Source of the DNA: Aquibacillus saliphilus
GTDB taxonomy: Bacteria > Bacillota > Bacilli > Bacillales > Amphibacillaceae
Assembly: GCF_020404745.1 (NCBI RefSeq)
Contig: NZ_JAIZAP010000003.1
Span: 1-64,000, forward strand
Length of the DNA stretch: 64,000 nt
Direction: 5' to 3'
The position numbers were made by a program, and so were the translations under genes. Of this stretch, positions 43,475 to 52,444 are shown piece after piece. The notes below the pieces were generated by a model. It ran no database searches. It was not told the DNA's origin and worked only from the letters and a program-made list of their open reading frames with translations. Numbering within the stretch: the first letter of the stretch is position 1; the number at the start of each line of letters is the position of its first letter.

Positions 43475-44266
43475 CTACATACCGAATATTGACTTTGGAA
43501 TCATATCTTTCATTACGAGGTGATCTAAGCTTTTGAATACATAACCTTGTTTTCTCAAATCATCAATTAAATATTCTAAAGCCTCTGCATTATCTTTTGA
43601 AACAGTATGGAGTAGTATAATAGCGCCAGGATGAATTTGGTTCATAACTTGCTGATGTGCCTGTTTCCATCCTTTTTGACTATCTATATTCCAATCAACA
43701 AATGCTAATGACCAAAACACATGAATATATCCTAACTCACTCGCCATTTGAATTGATTGCGGACTAAATGTGCCCTTTGGTGGCCGTAGATATTGCATTG
43801 TTTTTTGGTCAGAAATAGTTGCTACCGCCTCCTGAAGACTGTTCAACTCTTTTTTCATCCTATCTTTAGAAACAGTAGTTAAATCTGGATGATGGTAAGT
43901 GTGATTGCCAACAATATGCCCTTCGTTTACCATCCGCCTAATCAAGTCTTCATTTTTGTCGACAAAGTGGCCAGTAACAAAAAACGTTGTTGGCACTTTC
44001 TTGTCGTTAAGAACATCCAAAAATTTACTGGTGTACCCTTGTTCATATCCATTATCAAAGGTTAAGTAAATTTCTTTTGCACCTGATTTATCCAGATAAT
44101 AGCCTCCATATTCTTCTAGAATTCCTTCGTACTTCCCAACCTTAGGTGGTTGGTGGTCGGTTCCTTTTTTAAAACCCCACCCGTAGTTTGCTGCGTGTAT
44201 ATTTATCGGTAATGATGCCAAAACCAACAGAACGATTGCCATAATAAGTCCCAACTTTATCCGCAT
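43475..44266 (-). CDS. pdaA: Delta-lactam-biosynthetic de-N-acetylase PdaA
   Basis: The 263-residue protein, the same length as B. subtilis PdaA, removes the N-acetyl group from muramic acid residues during spore cortex synthesis, leading to muramic-delta-lactam. It has a signal-like N-terminus (LGLIMAIVLLVLASLPINIHAA), catalytic TFDNGYEQG, metal ligands in GNHTYHHPDLT, and LRPPKGTFSPQ. The ATG at 44266 follows GGGTGAG; the longer GTG start overlaps that site. pdaA near yfkC and yfkD matches B. subtilis. Confidence 0.95.
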   Translation of the reverse strand: MRIKLGLIMAIVLLVLASLPINIHAANYGWGFKKGTDHQPPKVGKYEGILEEYGGYYLDKSGAKEIYLTFDNGYEQGYTSKFLDVLNDKKVPTTFFVTGHFVDKNEDLIRRMVNEGHIVGNHTYHHPDLTTVSKDRMKKELNSLQEAVATISDQKTMQYLRPPKGTFSPQSIQMASELGYIHVFWSLAFVDWNIDSQKGWKQAHQQVMNQIHPGAIILLHTVSKDNAEALEYLIDDLRKQGYVFKSLDHLVMKDMIPKSIFGM

Positions 44267-44353
44267 GATCTCACCCACTTTTTTCTTTATTTTTTCAAAA
44301 TCGGCTGTTTTTATGCAGGATGGTTAACTATTTAAGCTGTCAGTTTTTTAAAA

Positions 44354-45658
44354 TTACAATACCATTGCAGCTACCCATCCAAAAATGAGTAACGGGATAT
44401 TATAATGAATAAATGTTGGTACACATGTGTCCCAAATATGGTTATGCTTACCGTCTGCATTTAATCCTGAAGTAGGTCCGAGTGTACTGTCCGAAGCAGG
44501 AGACCCAGCATCACCTAAAGCACCAGCTGTTCCAATTAATGCCGCAATCGCCATTGGAGAAAAACCAGCTTCAACACAAATCGGTACAAACAATGCAGCA
44601 AGAATTGGCACTGTACCAAACGATGAACCAATACCCATAGTTATGATCAATCCAACTAGTAATAACATAAAGGCAATCACGGCTTTATTATCACCTAATA
44701 GACCTGATGTGACATCGACTAAAGCATTAACACTGCCAGTTTCTTGGATCGTATGACCAAAACCAGAAGCGACTAACATTACAAAGGCAATCGTACCCAT
44801 CATCGCAACACCGTCACTAATGATATTGTCACCTTTTTTATATGGTACGACAAGAAATAGAAACATTAGTATAAGTCCAGTTAGTGCACCAACTATTAAA
44901 TTTTCGGTAACAATTTGAACAATTAAAGCTGTTATAATTGCTATAATCGTTAATAAGTGATTTCGGTTAAATGTTATTTTTTCCACGGGATTATCATAGA
45001 TACTAGGCTCATTTTCTGATAAAGGTAGCTCTCTATTCTTGCGATAAGTAATAAAGACAGCGATCAGTAGTCCAACAATCATTCCTGACCCCGGAATAAG
45101 CATTGACAAAGCTACTTCTTTCATACTAAGTAACGTACCGCTGTTCTCCATTGCGTCTTTTATCGTTTTATGAAATGCCCAACCAAATCCAACCGGAATC
45201 ATGATATATGGGGCTTTCAAACCAAATGTTAGCGCGGTAGCAACACCACGTCGATCAATCTTCATCTTGTCAAACAGCTTAAGCAACGGCGGTATTAAAA
45301 TAGGTATAAATGCAATATGCACCGGTACTATATTTTGAGATAAAGATGCGATTCCCGCAATAACTAGCAACATCACACTTCTCTTTCCATTCATCATCCG
45401 TAGAAGATATTGTACTAACAAATTAGTAATTCCTGTGTAACTTATCGCTACAGCAAATGCTCCTAACAATATATAACTAAGCGCCGTGCTGGATTGCCCA
45501 CCCATTCCATTCACTAGCATTTCTACTGATTCTACAATAGATAATCCTGACATTAGCCCAGCTGTTAGTGACGCCATAATAATAGCAATAATAACGTTTA
45601 CTCTAAACAAACTTAATACAGTCATTACTAAAACAGATATAATTACAGTTGCAGCCAT
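44354..45658 (-). CDS. Na+/H+ antiporter family protein (YuiF-like)
   Basis: The 434-residue protein has about eleven to twelve membrane segments and the NhaC/YuiF-type features ITMGIGSSFGTVPILAALFVPICVEAGFSP and GTAGALGDAGSPASDSTLGPTSGLNADGKHNHIWDTCVPTFIHYN. Related proteins are sodium/proton or amino-acid/proton antiporters; ion specificity is unproven. The start follows GAGGGG. It is inserted between pdaA and yfkC relative to B. subtilis. Confidence 0.88.
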   Translation of the reverse strand: MAATVIISVLVMTVLSLFRVNVIIAIIMASLTAGLMSGLSIVESVEMLVNGMGGQSSTALSYILLGAFAVAISYTGITNLLVQYLLRMMNGKRSVMLLVIAGIASLSQNIVPVHIAFIPILIPPLLKLFDKMKIDRRGVATALTFGLKAPYIMIPVGFGWAFHKTIKDAMENSGTLLSMKEVALSMLIPGSGMIVGLLIAVFITYRKNRELPLSENEPSIYDNPVEKITFNRNHLLTIIAIITALIVQIVTENLIVGALTGLILMFLFLVVPYKKGDNIISDGVAMMGTIAFVMLVASGFGHTIQETGSVNALVDVTSGLLGDNKAVIAFMLLLVGLIITMGIGSSFGTVPILAALFVPICVEAGFSPMAIAALIGTAGALGDAGSPASDSTLGPTSGLNADGKHNHIWDTCVPTFIHYNIPLLIFGWVAAMVL

Positions 45659-45901
45659 TCTAGTTCCCCTCTTTCTAGATGTAAAACATTAATTTCTTCG
45701 TCCACTCTATCGCTTTACCATGATAAAGTAATGCACCAAAAAAATCAACCGGTAAATTTTTTCACCAGTTGATAGCTATCATTATAGAATTAGTGACCTT
45801 GAAACATTAAAAAAATACTTATCGGGAGGGGACCAACTATTTTCTCTTTCTTTTCTATATTTATGTTAAAAAATGGAGAAAATGCTTTTCCTCAACATTT
45901 C

Positions 45902-46051
45902 TTACTTCAAATTCTCTTCCATTTTTTCTACAATTCTTATAAGCTCATCAATGTCTTCTAGAGAAGTTTCACTTGGATCCATATTTTCAAGTCTTTCCAT
46001 AAATCCTGCCAAATGGTTTTTTAGTTCTGCTACTTTTCCTTGCTGATTCAT
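45902..46051 (-). CDS. SE1561-family short protein
   Basis: The 49-residue frame contains FMERLENMDPSETSLEDIDELIRIVEKMEENLK, which resembles the SE1561 family of short helical proteins in Bacillaceae and staphylococci (function unknown). A ribosome site AAGGAG lies 11 bases upstream, and AAAGG is next to the ATG. The protein is acidic and helical. Family name from memory. Confidence 0.7.
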   Translation of the reverse strand: MNQQGKVAELKNHLAGFMERLENMDPSETSLEDIDELIRIVEKMEENLK

Positions 46052-46287
46052 CCTTTATATCTCCTTTTTGTTTGCAATTTGATTGGTCTGTCGTTCAGTA
46101 TAACACTGAATAATTTCCATTCATTCTGAGTGAAATTAGAGGATTTCACGACTAAAATCTTGTTTAACTGATTACTATCGTCTATCCTACCTAAAAACGG
46201 ACGTCTTTGTCTAGGAGCAACTTTTAAACGAAACGACTAGAAAATGATATACTATACTGTAGCGAGTTAGTTTTGGAGGTATTATCT

Positions 46288-47139
46288 ATGAACGTTGCTA
46301 ATGTATTGGACATTATCCAGATTATTTTGGAAAATAAAATGACTAAGATAACTATCGGGGCCATCTTCTCGTATATCTTATATCGTGTTTTGAGAAAATT
46401 AATTACTTCTTTCTTCGTAAGAACTGATTTTCTTGATGAGAAAGAAGAAAGTACAATTGAATCCATGCTAATTTCAATGATTAAATACGTGATTACTTTC
46501 GGCTTTATTGTGTACGTTTTATCTGCTTTTGATGTACAAGTTGGAAATATCCTAGCTGGTGCCGGGGTTATTGGTATCATTGTTGGTTTCGGTGCTCAAA
46601 GTTTAATAAAAGACCTGTTAGCCGGACTATTTTTAATCTATGAAAAGCAGTTACACAAAGGTGACTGGATAAAAGTAAACAATTCGCACTCTGGTGTAGT
46701 TGAAGATATAGGACTAAGGTTCCTGAAAGTACGTGAGTGGAGCGGCATCTTGTTAACAATGAGTAATGGGCAAGTAACTACAATAGAAAACTATAACATC
46801 GACAAAATGCGTGTGATTGAAACTATTACAACAAGTTTTAATGAAGATCCTAAAAGAATGTTCACACTTCTCGAACAAACTTGCGAACGTTTAAATAGTG
46901 AACTAAGCAACTACCTCAAGAAGGACGCTTCAGGTTCTCCTGTCGAACCATTCGTACTTTATGGCTTGTCATCGCTCAACGATCAGTATCGAGGTTATCA
47001 ATATACTGTTACAGGTCTTTGTGATGACCTTTTATATTTTACCGCAGCTAAAGAAGCACGACGAATGATTGCAGAGGCCTTGTATGATAACAATATCCAA
47101 ATGGCCGAACAGCATATCGATCTTACAGCTAAAAATTAA
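46288..47139 (+). CDS. yfkC: MscS-type mechanosensitive channel (YfkC-like)
   Basis: The 283-residue protein has three predicted membrane helices and the MscS pore/beta signature ILAGAGVIGIIVGFGAQSLIKDLLAGLFLIYEKQLHKGDWIKVNN, followed by a cytosolic domain with LRFLKVREWSGILLTMSNGQVTTIENYN. It opens on membrane tension to release solutes after osmotic downshift. The place near pdaA and yfkD matches YfkC of B. subtilis. The ATG at 46288 follows TTTGGAGG; the TTG of the longer frame overlaps it. Confidence 0.92.
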   Translation: MNVANVLDIIQIILENKMTKITIGAIFSYILYRVLRKLITSFFVRTDFLDEKEESTIESMLISMIKYVITFGFIVYVLSAFDVQVGNILAGAGVIGIIVGFGAQSLIKDLLAGLFLIYEKQLHKGDWIKVNNSHSGVVEDIGLRFLKVREWSGILLTMSNGQVTTIENYNIDKMRVIETITTSFNEDPKRMFTLLEQTCERLNSELSNYLKKDASGSPVEPFVLYGLSSLNDQYRGYQYTVTGLCDDLLYFTAAKEARRMIAEALYDNNIQMAEQHIDLTAKN

Positions 47140-47189
47140 AACTGCCTCAAGTATTTTAATGTCTAAAAATACTTGAGGCAGTTTTTTTA
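47139..47189. terminator. Bidirectional terminator between yfkC and yfkD
   Basis: AACTGCCTCAAGTATTTT/AAAATACTTGAGGCAGTT followed by T-run on the plus side. Confidence 0.88.
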
Positions 47190-47990
47190 TTTTAATTTAA
47201 ATGAAAATGATACATGATCCTGAATAGGTATCCAGGCACCAATTCCTTGTTTTGTTACATTTTTAACGACAATTTTCTTATTGGATCCTTTAAGTTCAAG
47301 ATAAACCTCACCAAATGTCACTTGTCCTTTTTCACTTACTGCTGGTGCAAACGCATCAAGATAGCCCATTTTTTTGACTGGAATTCCATAAGAATTATCT
47401 TTCTTTGTGTCTTTTCCTACAACCGTATTAAAAGATAATGGAAGCTTCATGTTTTCTTTGGAACTTAGTAACATCATCTTTTTAATTTGATCAGGGCTAT
47501 CGATCTTTGCTGTTAAACCACCTTTGACGTGCTTTTCTTCTTGCTGATTATAACTCATTGACTTTTGAGTATCTCCATCTAGATTATTTAGCTGGTTGGT
47601 ATTAATTTTCTGATATTCCCAGTTAACATTCGTTTCTGATGATTTATAGCTTAAAGCCCAATGGCCCATATAAACCATTCCCCGATAACCAATTGCTATT
47701 GGTGATGGCCTTAGAGAAGTTTCATTTAACATTTTTATCAAGTCAGGATTTTCTATATCATGATCGGACTCTTTAATAAGTTCTTCTACTAATTCACTTG
47801 GTTCTAAAATAACTTCATCTTTCGTTGAGTTCGGATAGGTATTTTCTTTCGATATATTTAAAACATGGCTCGGTATTTTATTATCTTTCTCGGTATCTTT
47901 TTTCTGCTCAGCCTCCTCTGCGATAAGCAAACGAGGAGAAATCAATGTAACCATAAAAGCTGTGATTAGTATTAAAATAATTTTGTTCAT
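47187..47990 (-). CDS. yfkD: YfkD-like secreted protein
   Basis: The 267-residue protein (B. subtilis YfkD: about 264) has a signal peptide (NKIILILITAFMVTLISPRLLIA) and a soluble domain starting HVLNISKENTYPNSTKDEVILEPSELVEELI, with GYRGMVYMGHWALSYKSSETNVNWEYQKINTNQL in the centre, typical of YfkD. Function is unknown. The ATG at 47990 follows AAAGGATT. It converges with yfkC. Confidence 0.85.
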   Translation of the reverse strand: MNKIILILITAFMVTLISPRLLIAEEAEQKKDTEKDNKIPSHVLNISKENTYPNSTKDEVILEPSELVEELIKESDHDIENPDLIKMLNETSLRPSPIAIGYRGMVYMGHWALSYKSSETNVNWEYQKINTNQLNNLDGDTQKSMSYNQQEEKHVKGGLTAKIDSPDQIKKMMLLSSKENMKLPLSFNTVVGKDTKKDNSYGIPVKKMGYLDAFAPAVSEKGQVTFGEVYLELKGSNKKIVVKNVTKQGIGAWIPIQDHVSFSFKLK

Positions 47991-48065
47991 GCGCCCAATC
48001 CTTTCTTGGTTTTTTTTTAGTATTTTCAAGACGCACGAATGTTATTCTAATATTCTATAATGTAT

Positions 48066-48458
48066 TCACCTGCTTAATTCAATTGACTCGAGACTTTCCT
48101 CTATCTCGATACTATTCTCGACTGAACGAATCATTGAGCAGTTCTTTCTTGAAACTTCCAGATTTTTATACAATTTATCATCATCTAGACTATAGCCCTT
48201 AATAATGTAGTGTAACTTTATTTTCTCAATTCTATTTGCTTCTACTGGATTTCTTTCTACCTCGACACGAACTAAAAAGTCCTCTACCTCCATTCGCTGT
48301 TTTTCAATAAGTTTCTGAAAAACGGAGGCACTGCCTCCGGCGATCGAAGCCACCATCAATTCAAAAGGACGAAAACCATATTCTTCATTACCAGATATTT
48401 CTAACTCTCCATAAGGAAGATTCGTACGTACTCCAAATTCTTTTAAATGAAATTCCAA
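48066..48458 (-). CDS. OsmC-family protein
   Basis: The 130-residue protein has the OsmC/Ohr fold: an N-terminal beta region, GFRPFELMVASIAGGSASVFQKLIEKQRMEVEDFLVRVEVER, and ENCSM-like NCSMIRSVENSIEIE. The first canonical cysteine position is replaced by serine-rich SASV, while the second (KNCSMIRS) is kept, so classic two-cysteine hydroperoxide reduction is doubtful. The likely start is TTG at 48458, eight bases after GGAG; the GTG at 48467 overlaps the ribosome site. Confidence 0.82.
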   Translation of the reverse strand: MEFHLKEFGVRTNLPYGELEISGNEEYGFRPFELMVASIAGGSASVFQKLIEKQRMEVEDFLVRVEVERNPVEANRIEKIKLHYIIKGYSLDDDKLYKNLEVSRKNCSMIRSVENSIEIEESLESIELSR

Positions 48459-48702
48459 GATTATCACTCCTCTTTGTTATATAGTATAATTCTACCCTTT
48501 ATCAAGCATCTATAATACGTTTGTAGATCTATTCGAATAAAAAAACTAGTTGTCGATATTAATAGCTATGATTTCATTTACAGGCTTAAAACAAATACAT
48601 GAACGAATGTGATTAAGTTTAAATAAATTGACCTTTTGGGCACTTCATATTAAATTGGAAATATTGGTTACATAAAAGATAATGACGAAAGGAGAAAGCG
48701 AT

Positions 48703-49893
48703 ATGATCTCGAATAATACTAGATTTTGGATTTTAATTAGTCTAGTTGCTATTTCGGGATTTTCACAAGGTATGCTTCTACCCTTATTAGCTATCATTCT
48801 TGAGCAAAGCGGAGTTCCTTCCTCAGTTAATGGGTTACATGCTACAGGTTTGTATATCGGTGTGTTAATTGCCTCGCCTTTTATGGAGAAACCTCTACAA
48901 AAACTCGGGTACAAGCCAATTATCATAATTGGTGGATTACTTGTGATTACATCCCTTACATTATTTCCACTTTGGCATGCGCTATGGTTTTGGTTTGTTT
49001 TACGCTTATTGGTTGGTATTGGAGACCACATGTTGCATTTTGGGACCCAGACCTGGATAACTTCCACTTCTGCGCCTGACCGCCGGGGAAGGAATATTGC
49101 TTATTACGGACTATTTTTTAGCATTGGATTTTCTTTAGGTCCCATGATGACAAGGTTATTATCTGTCCATCAGAACCTCCCTTTCTTCATTGCTGCAGGT
49201 ATGTGCTTATTGGTTTGGAGTGGCATGTTCTTTATACGAAATGAATGGGCAGACACAGACAGTGATATTAATACAGTCGGAGCTAAATCATCCATTGGCC
49301 GTTTTATTAAGACTTGGAAATTGGCATGGGTTGCACTGTTAGCACCTTTTGCCTATGGCATTTTAGAATCTACACTTCACGGTATATTCCCCATTTACGG
49401 AATCAGGTTAGGGCATGATGTTGATATTCTTTCACTTGTTATACCTTGTTTTGCAGCAGCAAGTTTAATTACACAAATTCCATTAGGGATCTTAAGTGAT
49501 AGAATCGGCAGAAAAAAAGTACTATCCATTGCTATAAGTGCCGGAATACTCATCTTTTTCTTAGCCTCTCAGTTAGAAAATTCCGTCGTCTGGCTATTTA
49601 TAGCATTTGCATTAGCCGGCATGTGTTTAGGATCTTTATTTTCGCTAGGAATTTCTTACATGGCAGATTTACTCCCAAGGGCTTTACTACCTGCAGGTAA
49701 TATTATGTGCGGCATCGCTTTTAGTCTAGGCAGCATTACTGGTCCTTATTTGGGTGGTTTATTTATAGAAGTATTTCCAGGAGTATCGTTTTTCTATGTC
49801 GTTATGATCATGCTACTAGTTGTTCTTGTCGCGATTGTTAGTAAAGGGAACAAGACATTAGGAAAGCTTAAACAAAGACATAGTTTGGGGTAG
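48703..49893 (+). CDS. yfkF: MFS transporter (YfkF-like)
   Basis: The 396-residue protein has twelve predicted membrane segments in two halves of six, with the MFS motif LSDRIGRKKVLSIAIS between the halves and LLVGIGDHMLHFGTQTW in helix 4. Its place near yfkD and pdaA matches YfkF of B. subtilis. The substrate is unknown; related proteins export drugs. The ATG at 48703 follows AAAGGAG; the ATG at 48682 lies before that site. Confidence 0.85.
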   Translation: MISNNTRFWILISLVAISGFSQGMLLPLLAIILEQSGVPSSVNGLHATGLYIGVLIASPFMEKPLQKLGYKPIIIIGGLLVITSLTLFPLWHALWFWFVLRLLVGIGDHMLHFGTQTWITSTSAPDRRGRNIAYYGLFFSIGFSLGPMMTRLLSVHQNLPFFIAAGMCLLVWSGMFFIRNEWADTDSDINTVGAKSSIGRFIKTWKLAWVALLAPFAYGILESTLHGIFPIYGIRLGHDVDILSLVIPCFAAASLITQIPLGILSDRIGRKKVLSIAISAGILIFFLASQLENSVVWLFIAFALAGMCLGSLFSLGISYMADLLPRALLPAGNIMCGIAFSLGSITGPYLGGLFIEVFPGVSFFYVVMIMLLVVLVAIVSKGNKTLGKLKQRHSLG

Positions 49894-49965
49894 TTACTTT
49901 CAGAAAATCTACGGTGACTATTCTAAGGAGTTCAATTTTGATGAAGAAAACAAATATAACAAGTG

Positions 49966-50010
49966 AAGTAGCATACTAGATATCTATGCTGAATGGTATG
50001 CTATTTTTCA
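49966..50010 (+). terminator. Hairpin downstream of yfkF
   Basis: AGTAGCATAC/GTATGCTATT with a 20-base loop and five T. Its stem resembles the one downstream of clpE. Confidence 0.65.
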
Positions 50011-50050
50011 TTAACATCAAAATAGTACAAAAATCAACACCCTACTAATA

Positions 50051-50176
50051 GAATTTGACCTTATCATGCAGGTGAAAGCCTTAACGCGCGTGAATGCGAA
50101 GGGATTTGACCTTCATGAAGTAGATGAAAGTCAAAATGAGCGAGAATACGAAGGGATTTGACCTTCATAAAGGACT
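50051..50176. repeat. 52-bp repeat relatives in reverse orientation
   Basis: GGGATTTGACCTTCAT occurs at 50101 and 50153, exactly 52 bases apart, and a degenerate third unit starts near 50051. AAAGTCAAAATGAGCGAGAA is the reverse complement of the unit of the array at 35157-35590. The region is otherwise gene-free. Confidence 0.75.
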
Positions 50177-50327
50177 TTAGTCTTGTTCGTATAAGGGACC
50201 TTTAGTTAATAAAAAATAATGCGAAAAGTTACACTAATAGTTATGTGCTTTGCTGTTTTCTCCACGGTAAGTGAATTATTTATGACTATTCTAAGGAGTT
50301 TTCCTTAGTGAATCCACCTTGAGCGGT

Positions 50328-50348
50328 CTAGGCGCTGGAGCTAGACAT
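50328..50348. repeat. GGCGC...GAGCTAGACAT element, fragment copy 4
   Basis: TAGGCGCTGGAGCTAGACAT, the right end of the element without a left half. 50177-50327 holds no gene. Confidence 0.55.
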
Positions 50349-50380
50349 CGATGCGCAAAACTCTATACTTTCTCACCTTT

Positions 50381-50427
50381 AAAAAAGAAGCTCGACATTC
50401 ACTACTATGTGAGATGCTCGAGCTTCT
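50381..50427 (-). terminator. Terminator of the amino-acid ABC operon
   Basis: On the minus strand AGAAGCTCGAGCAT/ATGTCGAGCTTCT with an inner CTCAC/GTGA part, followed by six T. Confidence 0.8.
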
Positions 50428-50483
50428 AAAAATAGGCACAGGTATTTTTCACGTTGACAAGAAAAACTACTGATAAACTAAGG

Positions 50484-51179
50484 TTAATTCACATATCTAC
50501 TAAACCTTTTTTCGAGCTTTTCTTGGAATGCAGAAATCACAATACATAATGGCCAGTAAATCAATGCAATAAGTACATACATTGTCATTGGATCAAATGT
50601 CCTGCCACCAACAATTTGAGCTTTTTGGAACAATTCAGGTACAGTAATGACGGCTGCTAGCGATGTAGCCTTTACTATATCCAAAAATACATTTGTCAAG
50701 GGCGGTAGAGCAATTCTTGTCGCCTGTGGCAAAATAATTGTCCGTAACGTTCTCCAGTAGGTAAACCCTAACGCTTTAGCAGATTCCCACTGTCCACTTG
50801 GGACACTGTTCAAAGATGCCCGATTAATCTCGGCTATATACGCTGCACTGTTCAACCCAAAGCCGATAATTGCTGCAGTATAGGCGTTTAATTCGATGCC
50901 AACAACAGGAAGGCCCGAGTATAAAATAAACAAAAAAACTAGAATTGGCGTCCCTCTCATGAACGAAATATATAAACGAGATGGCCACCGTAACAATCTG
51001 TTATCTGATCTACGCCCAAGTGAGAGAAACAATCCTAGTATTAAACCAATCGCCATCCCTACGAAAGAGACAGCGATAGTCATTGGAAGTCCTCCTAATA
51101 CAAAAGGAAGATTCTTTATTGCAAGTTCAACATCAAAGAATCCACCAAAGTCAAAACCATTGACGTCTATTTCAAACAT
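50484..51179 (-). CDS. Polar amino acid ABC transporter permease
   Basis: The 231-residue permease has five membrane segments and the HisM/GlnP-type EAA motif INRASLNSVPSGQWESAKALGFTYWRTLRTIILPQA. It takes up a polar amino acid, possibly cystine, glutamine or arginine. The start follows GTAGGTGAG. It lies 10 bases after the binding protein gene. No ATPase gene follows within the window. Confidence 0.93.
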   Translation of the reverse strand: MFEIDVNGFDFGGFFDVELAIKNLPFVLGGLPMTIAVSFVGMAIGLILGLFLSLGRRSDNRLLRWPSRLYISFMRGTPILVFLFILYSGLPVVGIELNAYTAAIIGFGLNSAAYIAEINRASLNSVPSGQWESAKALGFTYWRTLRTIILPQATRIALPPLTNVFLDIVKATSLAAVITVPELFQKAQIVGGRTFDPMTMYVLIALIYWPLCIVISAFQEKLEKRFSRYVN

Positions 51180-51189
51180 GGCTACTCAC

Positions 51190-52035
51190 CTACAAGTCAA
51201 GGCCTTCAATTTCAACTATTTCTTCTTCTGGTAGCTTAGAAGCATCTTTTCCACCAAAGAACTGCTTAGAAATTTCAGTAAGTGTTCCATCCTCACGCAT
51301 TTCAGCTAATGTTTCATTTATTTTCTCTGTTAACATTTCAGAACCTTTTGGCATTACAATTGCTTGTTCTGTTGGGTGAAATTTTAAATCAGGATGAAGC
51401 ACGATATCAAATTCCGTGAAAGCTTCTAGTGCTAAGCTTTGTAAGTAATAATCGTTAATAACAGTATCTGTTCGCCCATTATCAACATCTCTTAAGTACG
51501 TATCATTCGTTGCATTTCCGTAAGTAACAATCTCAGCTCCATAATGTTCGGCAATCTGACTAAAAACTGTCGTTGCTCCCCCACCAGCTTCTTTTCCTTC
51601 TAAATCTTCTAAAGACTCAATTCCCGAATGATCTTCTGCCCTTACAATCATTGTTGTGTACGAATATTTATATGGCTCACTAAAGGAAAACTGTTCCTTC
51701 CTTTCTTCTGTTACTTCCATGTCATTAATAATTAAGTCAACCCGACCATTTGTTAATGATGAAAGCATCGTATCGACCCCCATCGCCTCAAAGGAAATGT
51801 CTAGATCAAGACGATTTCCAATCTCCCTGATAATCTCAATATCATAACCCGTTAATTCCTCTGATCCCTCCGGATAAAAGGATGCAGGATAAAGTGTGCC
51901 AGACGTACCGACAACAATCTGATTCGCTTCTTGAATTTCATCCCACTGTTCAGAGGATACGTCTTCCTCTTTTGAACCACAAGCTGCCAATACAAGTATT
52001 AGTACAAATAAAATTGTAAACCCCTTCATTTTCAT
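51190..52035 (-). CDS. Amino acid ABC transporter substrate-binding lipoprotein
   Basis: The 281-residue protein has a lipoprotein signal peptide with lipobox LAAC (Cys19 would be lipidated) and the SBP_bac_3 fold: VVGTSGTLYPASFY, GYDIEIIREIGNRLDLDISF, DLIINDMEVTEERKEQFSFSEPY, and YYLQSLALEAF. This is a polar amino acid receptor, specificity unknown. It precedes the permease gene. Confidence 0.93.
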   Translation of the reverse strand: MKMKGFTILFVLILVLAACGSKEEDVSSEQWDEIQEANQIVVGTSGTLYPASFYPEGSEELTGYDIEIIREIGNRLDLDISFEAMGVDTMLSSLTNGRVDLIINDMEVTEERKEQFSFSEPYKYSYTTMIVRAEDHSGIESLEDLEGKEAGGGATTVFSQIAEHYGAEIVTYGNATNDTYLRDVDNGRTDTVINDYYLQSLALEAFTEFDIVLHPDLKFHPTEQAIVMPKGSEMLTEKINETLAEMREDGTLTEISKQFFGGKDASKLPEEEIVEIEGLDL

Positions 52036-52330
52036 GTTAACCCCACCTTATTTACTTTTGTTATATAAAGTTTACTCTATAAAAGATAACAGTTTATTTC
52101 TTTTAAATCAACGTTATAGCACTCTGTTTTTGAAATTAGTAATAACTGTTATACAACTATTACTAGTTGGTATAAATAGAAAAAATTTTGATTCTATTTA
52201 TTTTATGGTTAAATCAAACCCCTATAACTTAAATTATAAAATTAATTAAAACTTAAAATATTGTCATTAATTCACCACTAAATTATCTTGACGATTTTCT
52301 TTAATGTGATACTATAATAATATAGCTAAA

Positions 52331-52345
52331 TTATAATAATTATAA
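52331..52345. promoter_or_regulatory. Perfect Per box upstream of the P-type ATPase gene
   Basis: TTATAATAATTATAA is an exact match to the PerR consensus TTATAATNATTATAA. It lies about 100 bases before the ATPase gene in an AT-rich region (52036-52444) that holds no other gene. Confidence 0.85.
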
Positions 52346-52444
52346 ATAAGGATTTATTAAAAATAAATTTAAATACCAATAAAACAACATTTTAATCACT
52401 CGATAGTGATTATTATTCTCAATTAGTTAAAGGGGATGTATATA

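Noticed and set aside
49966-50010. Mobile element end because its stem resembles the one near clpE
   Set aside because: The similarity is confined to the terminator stem GTATGCTATT; the flanks differ.
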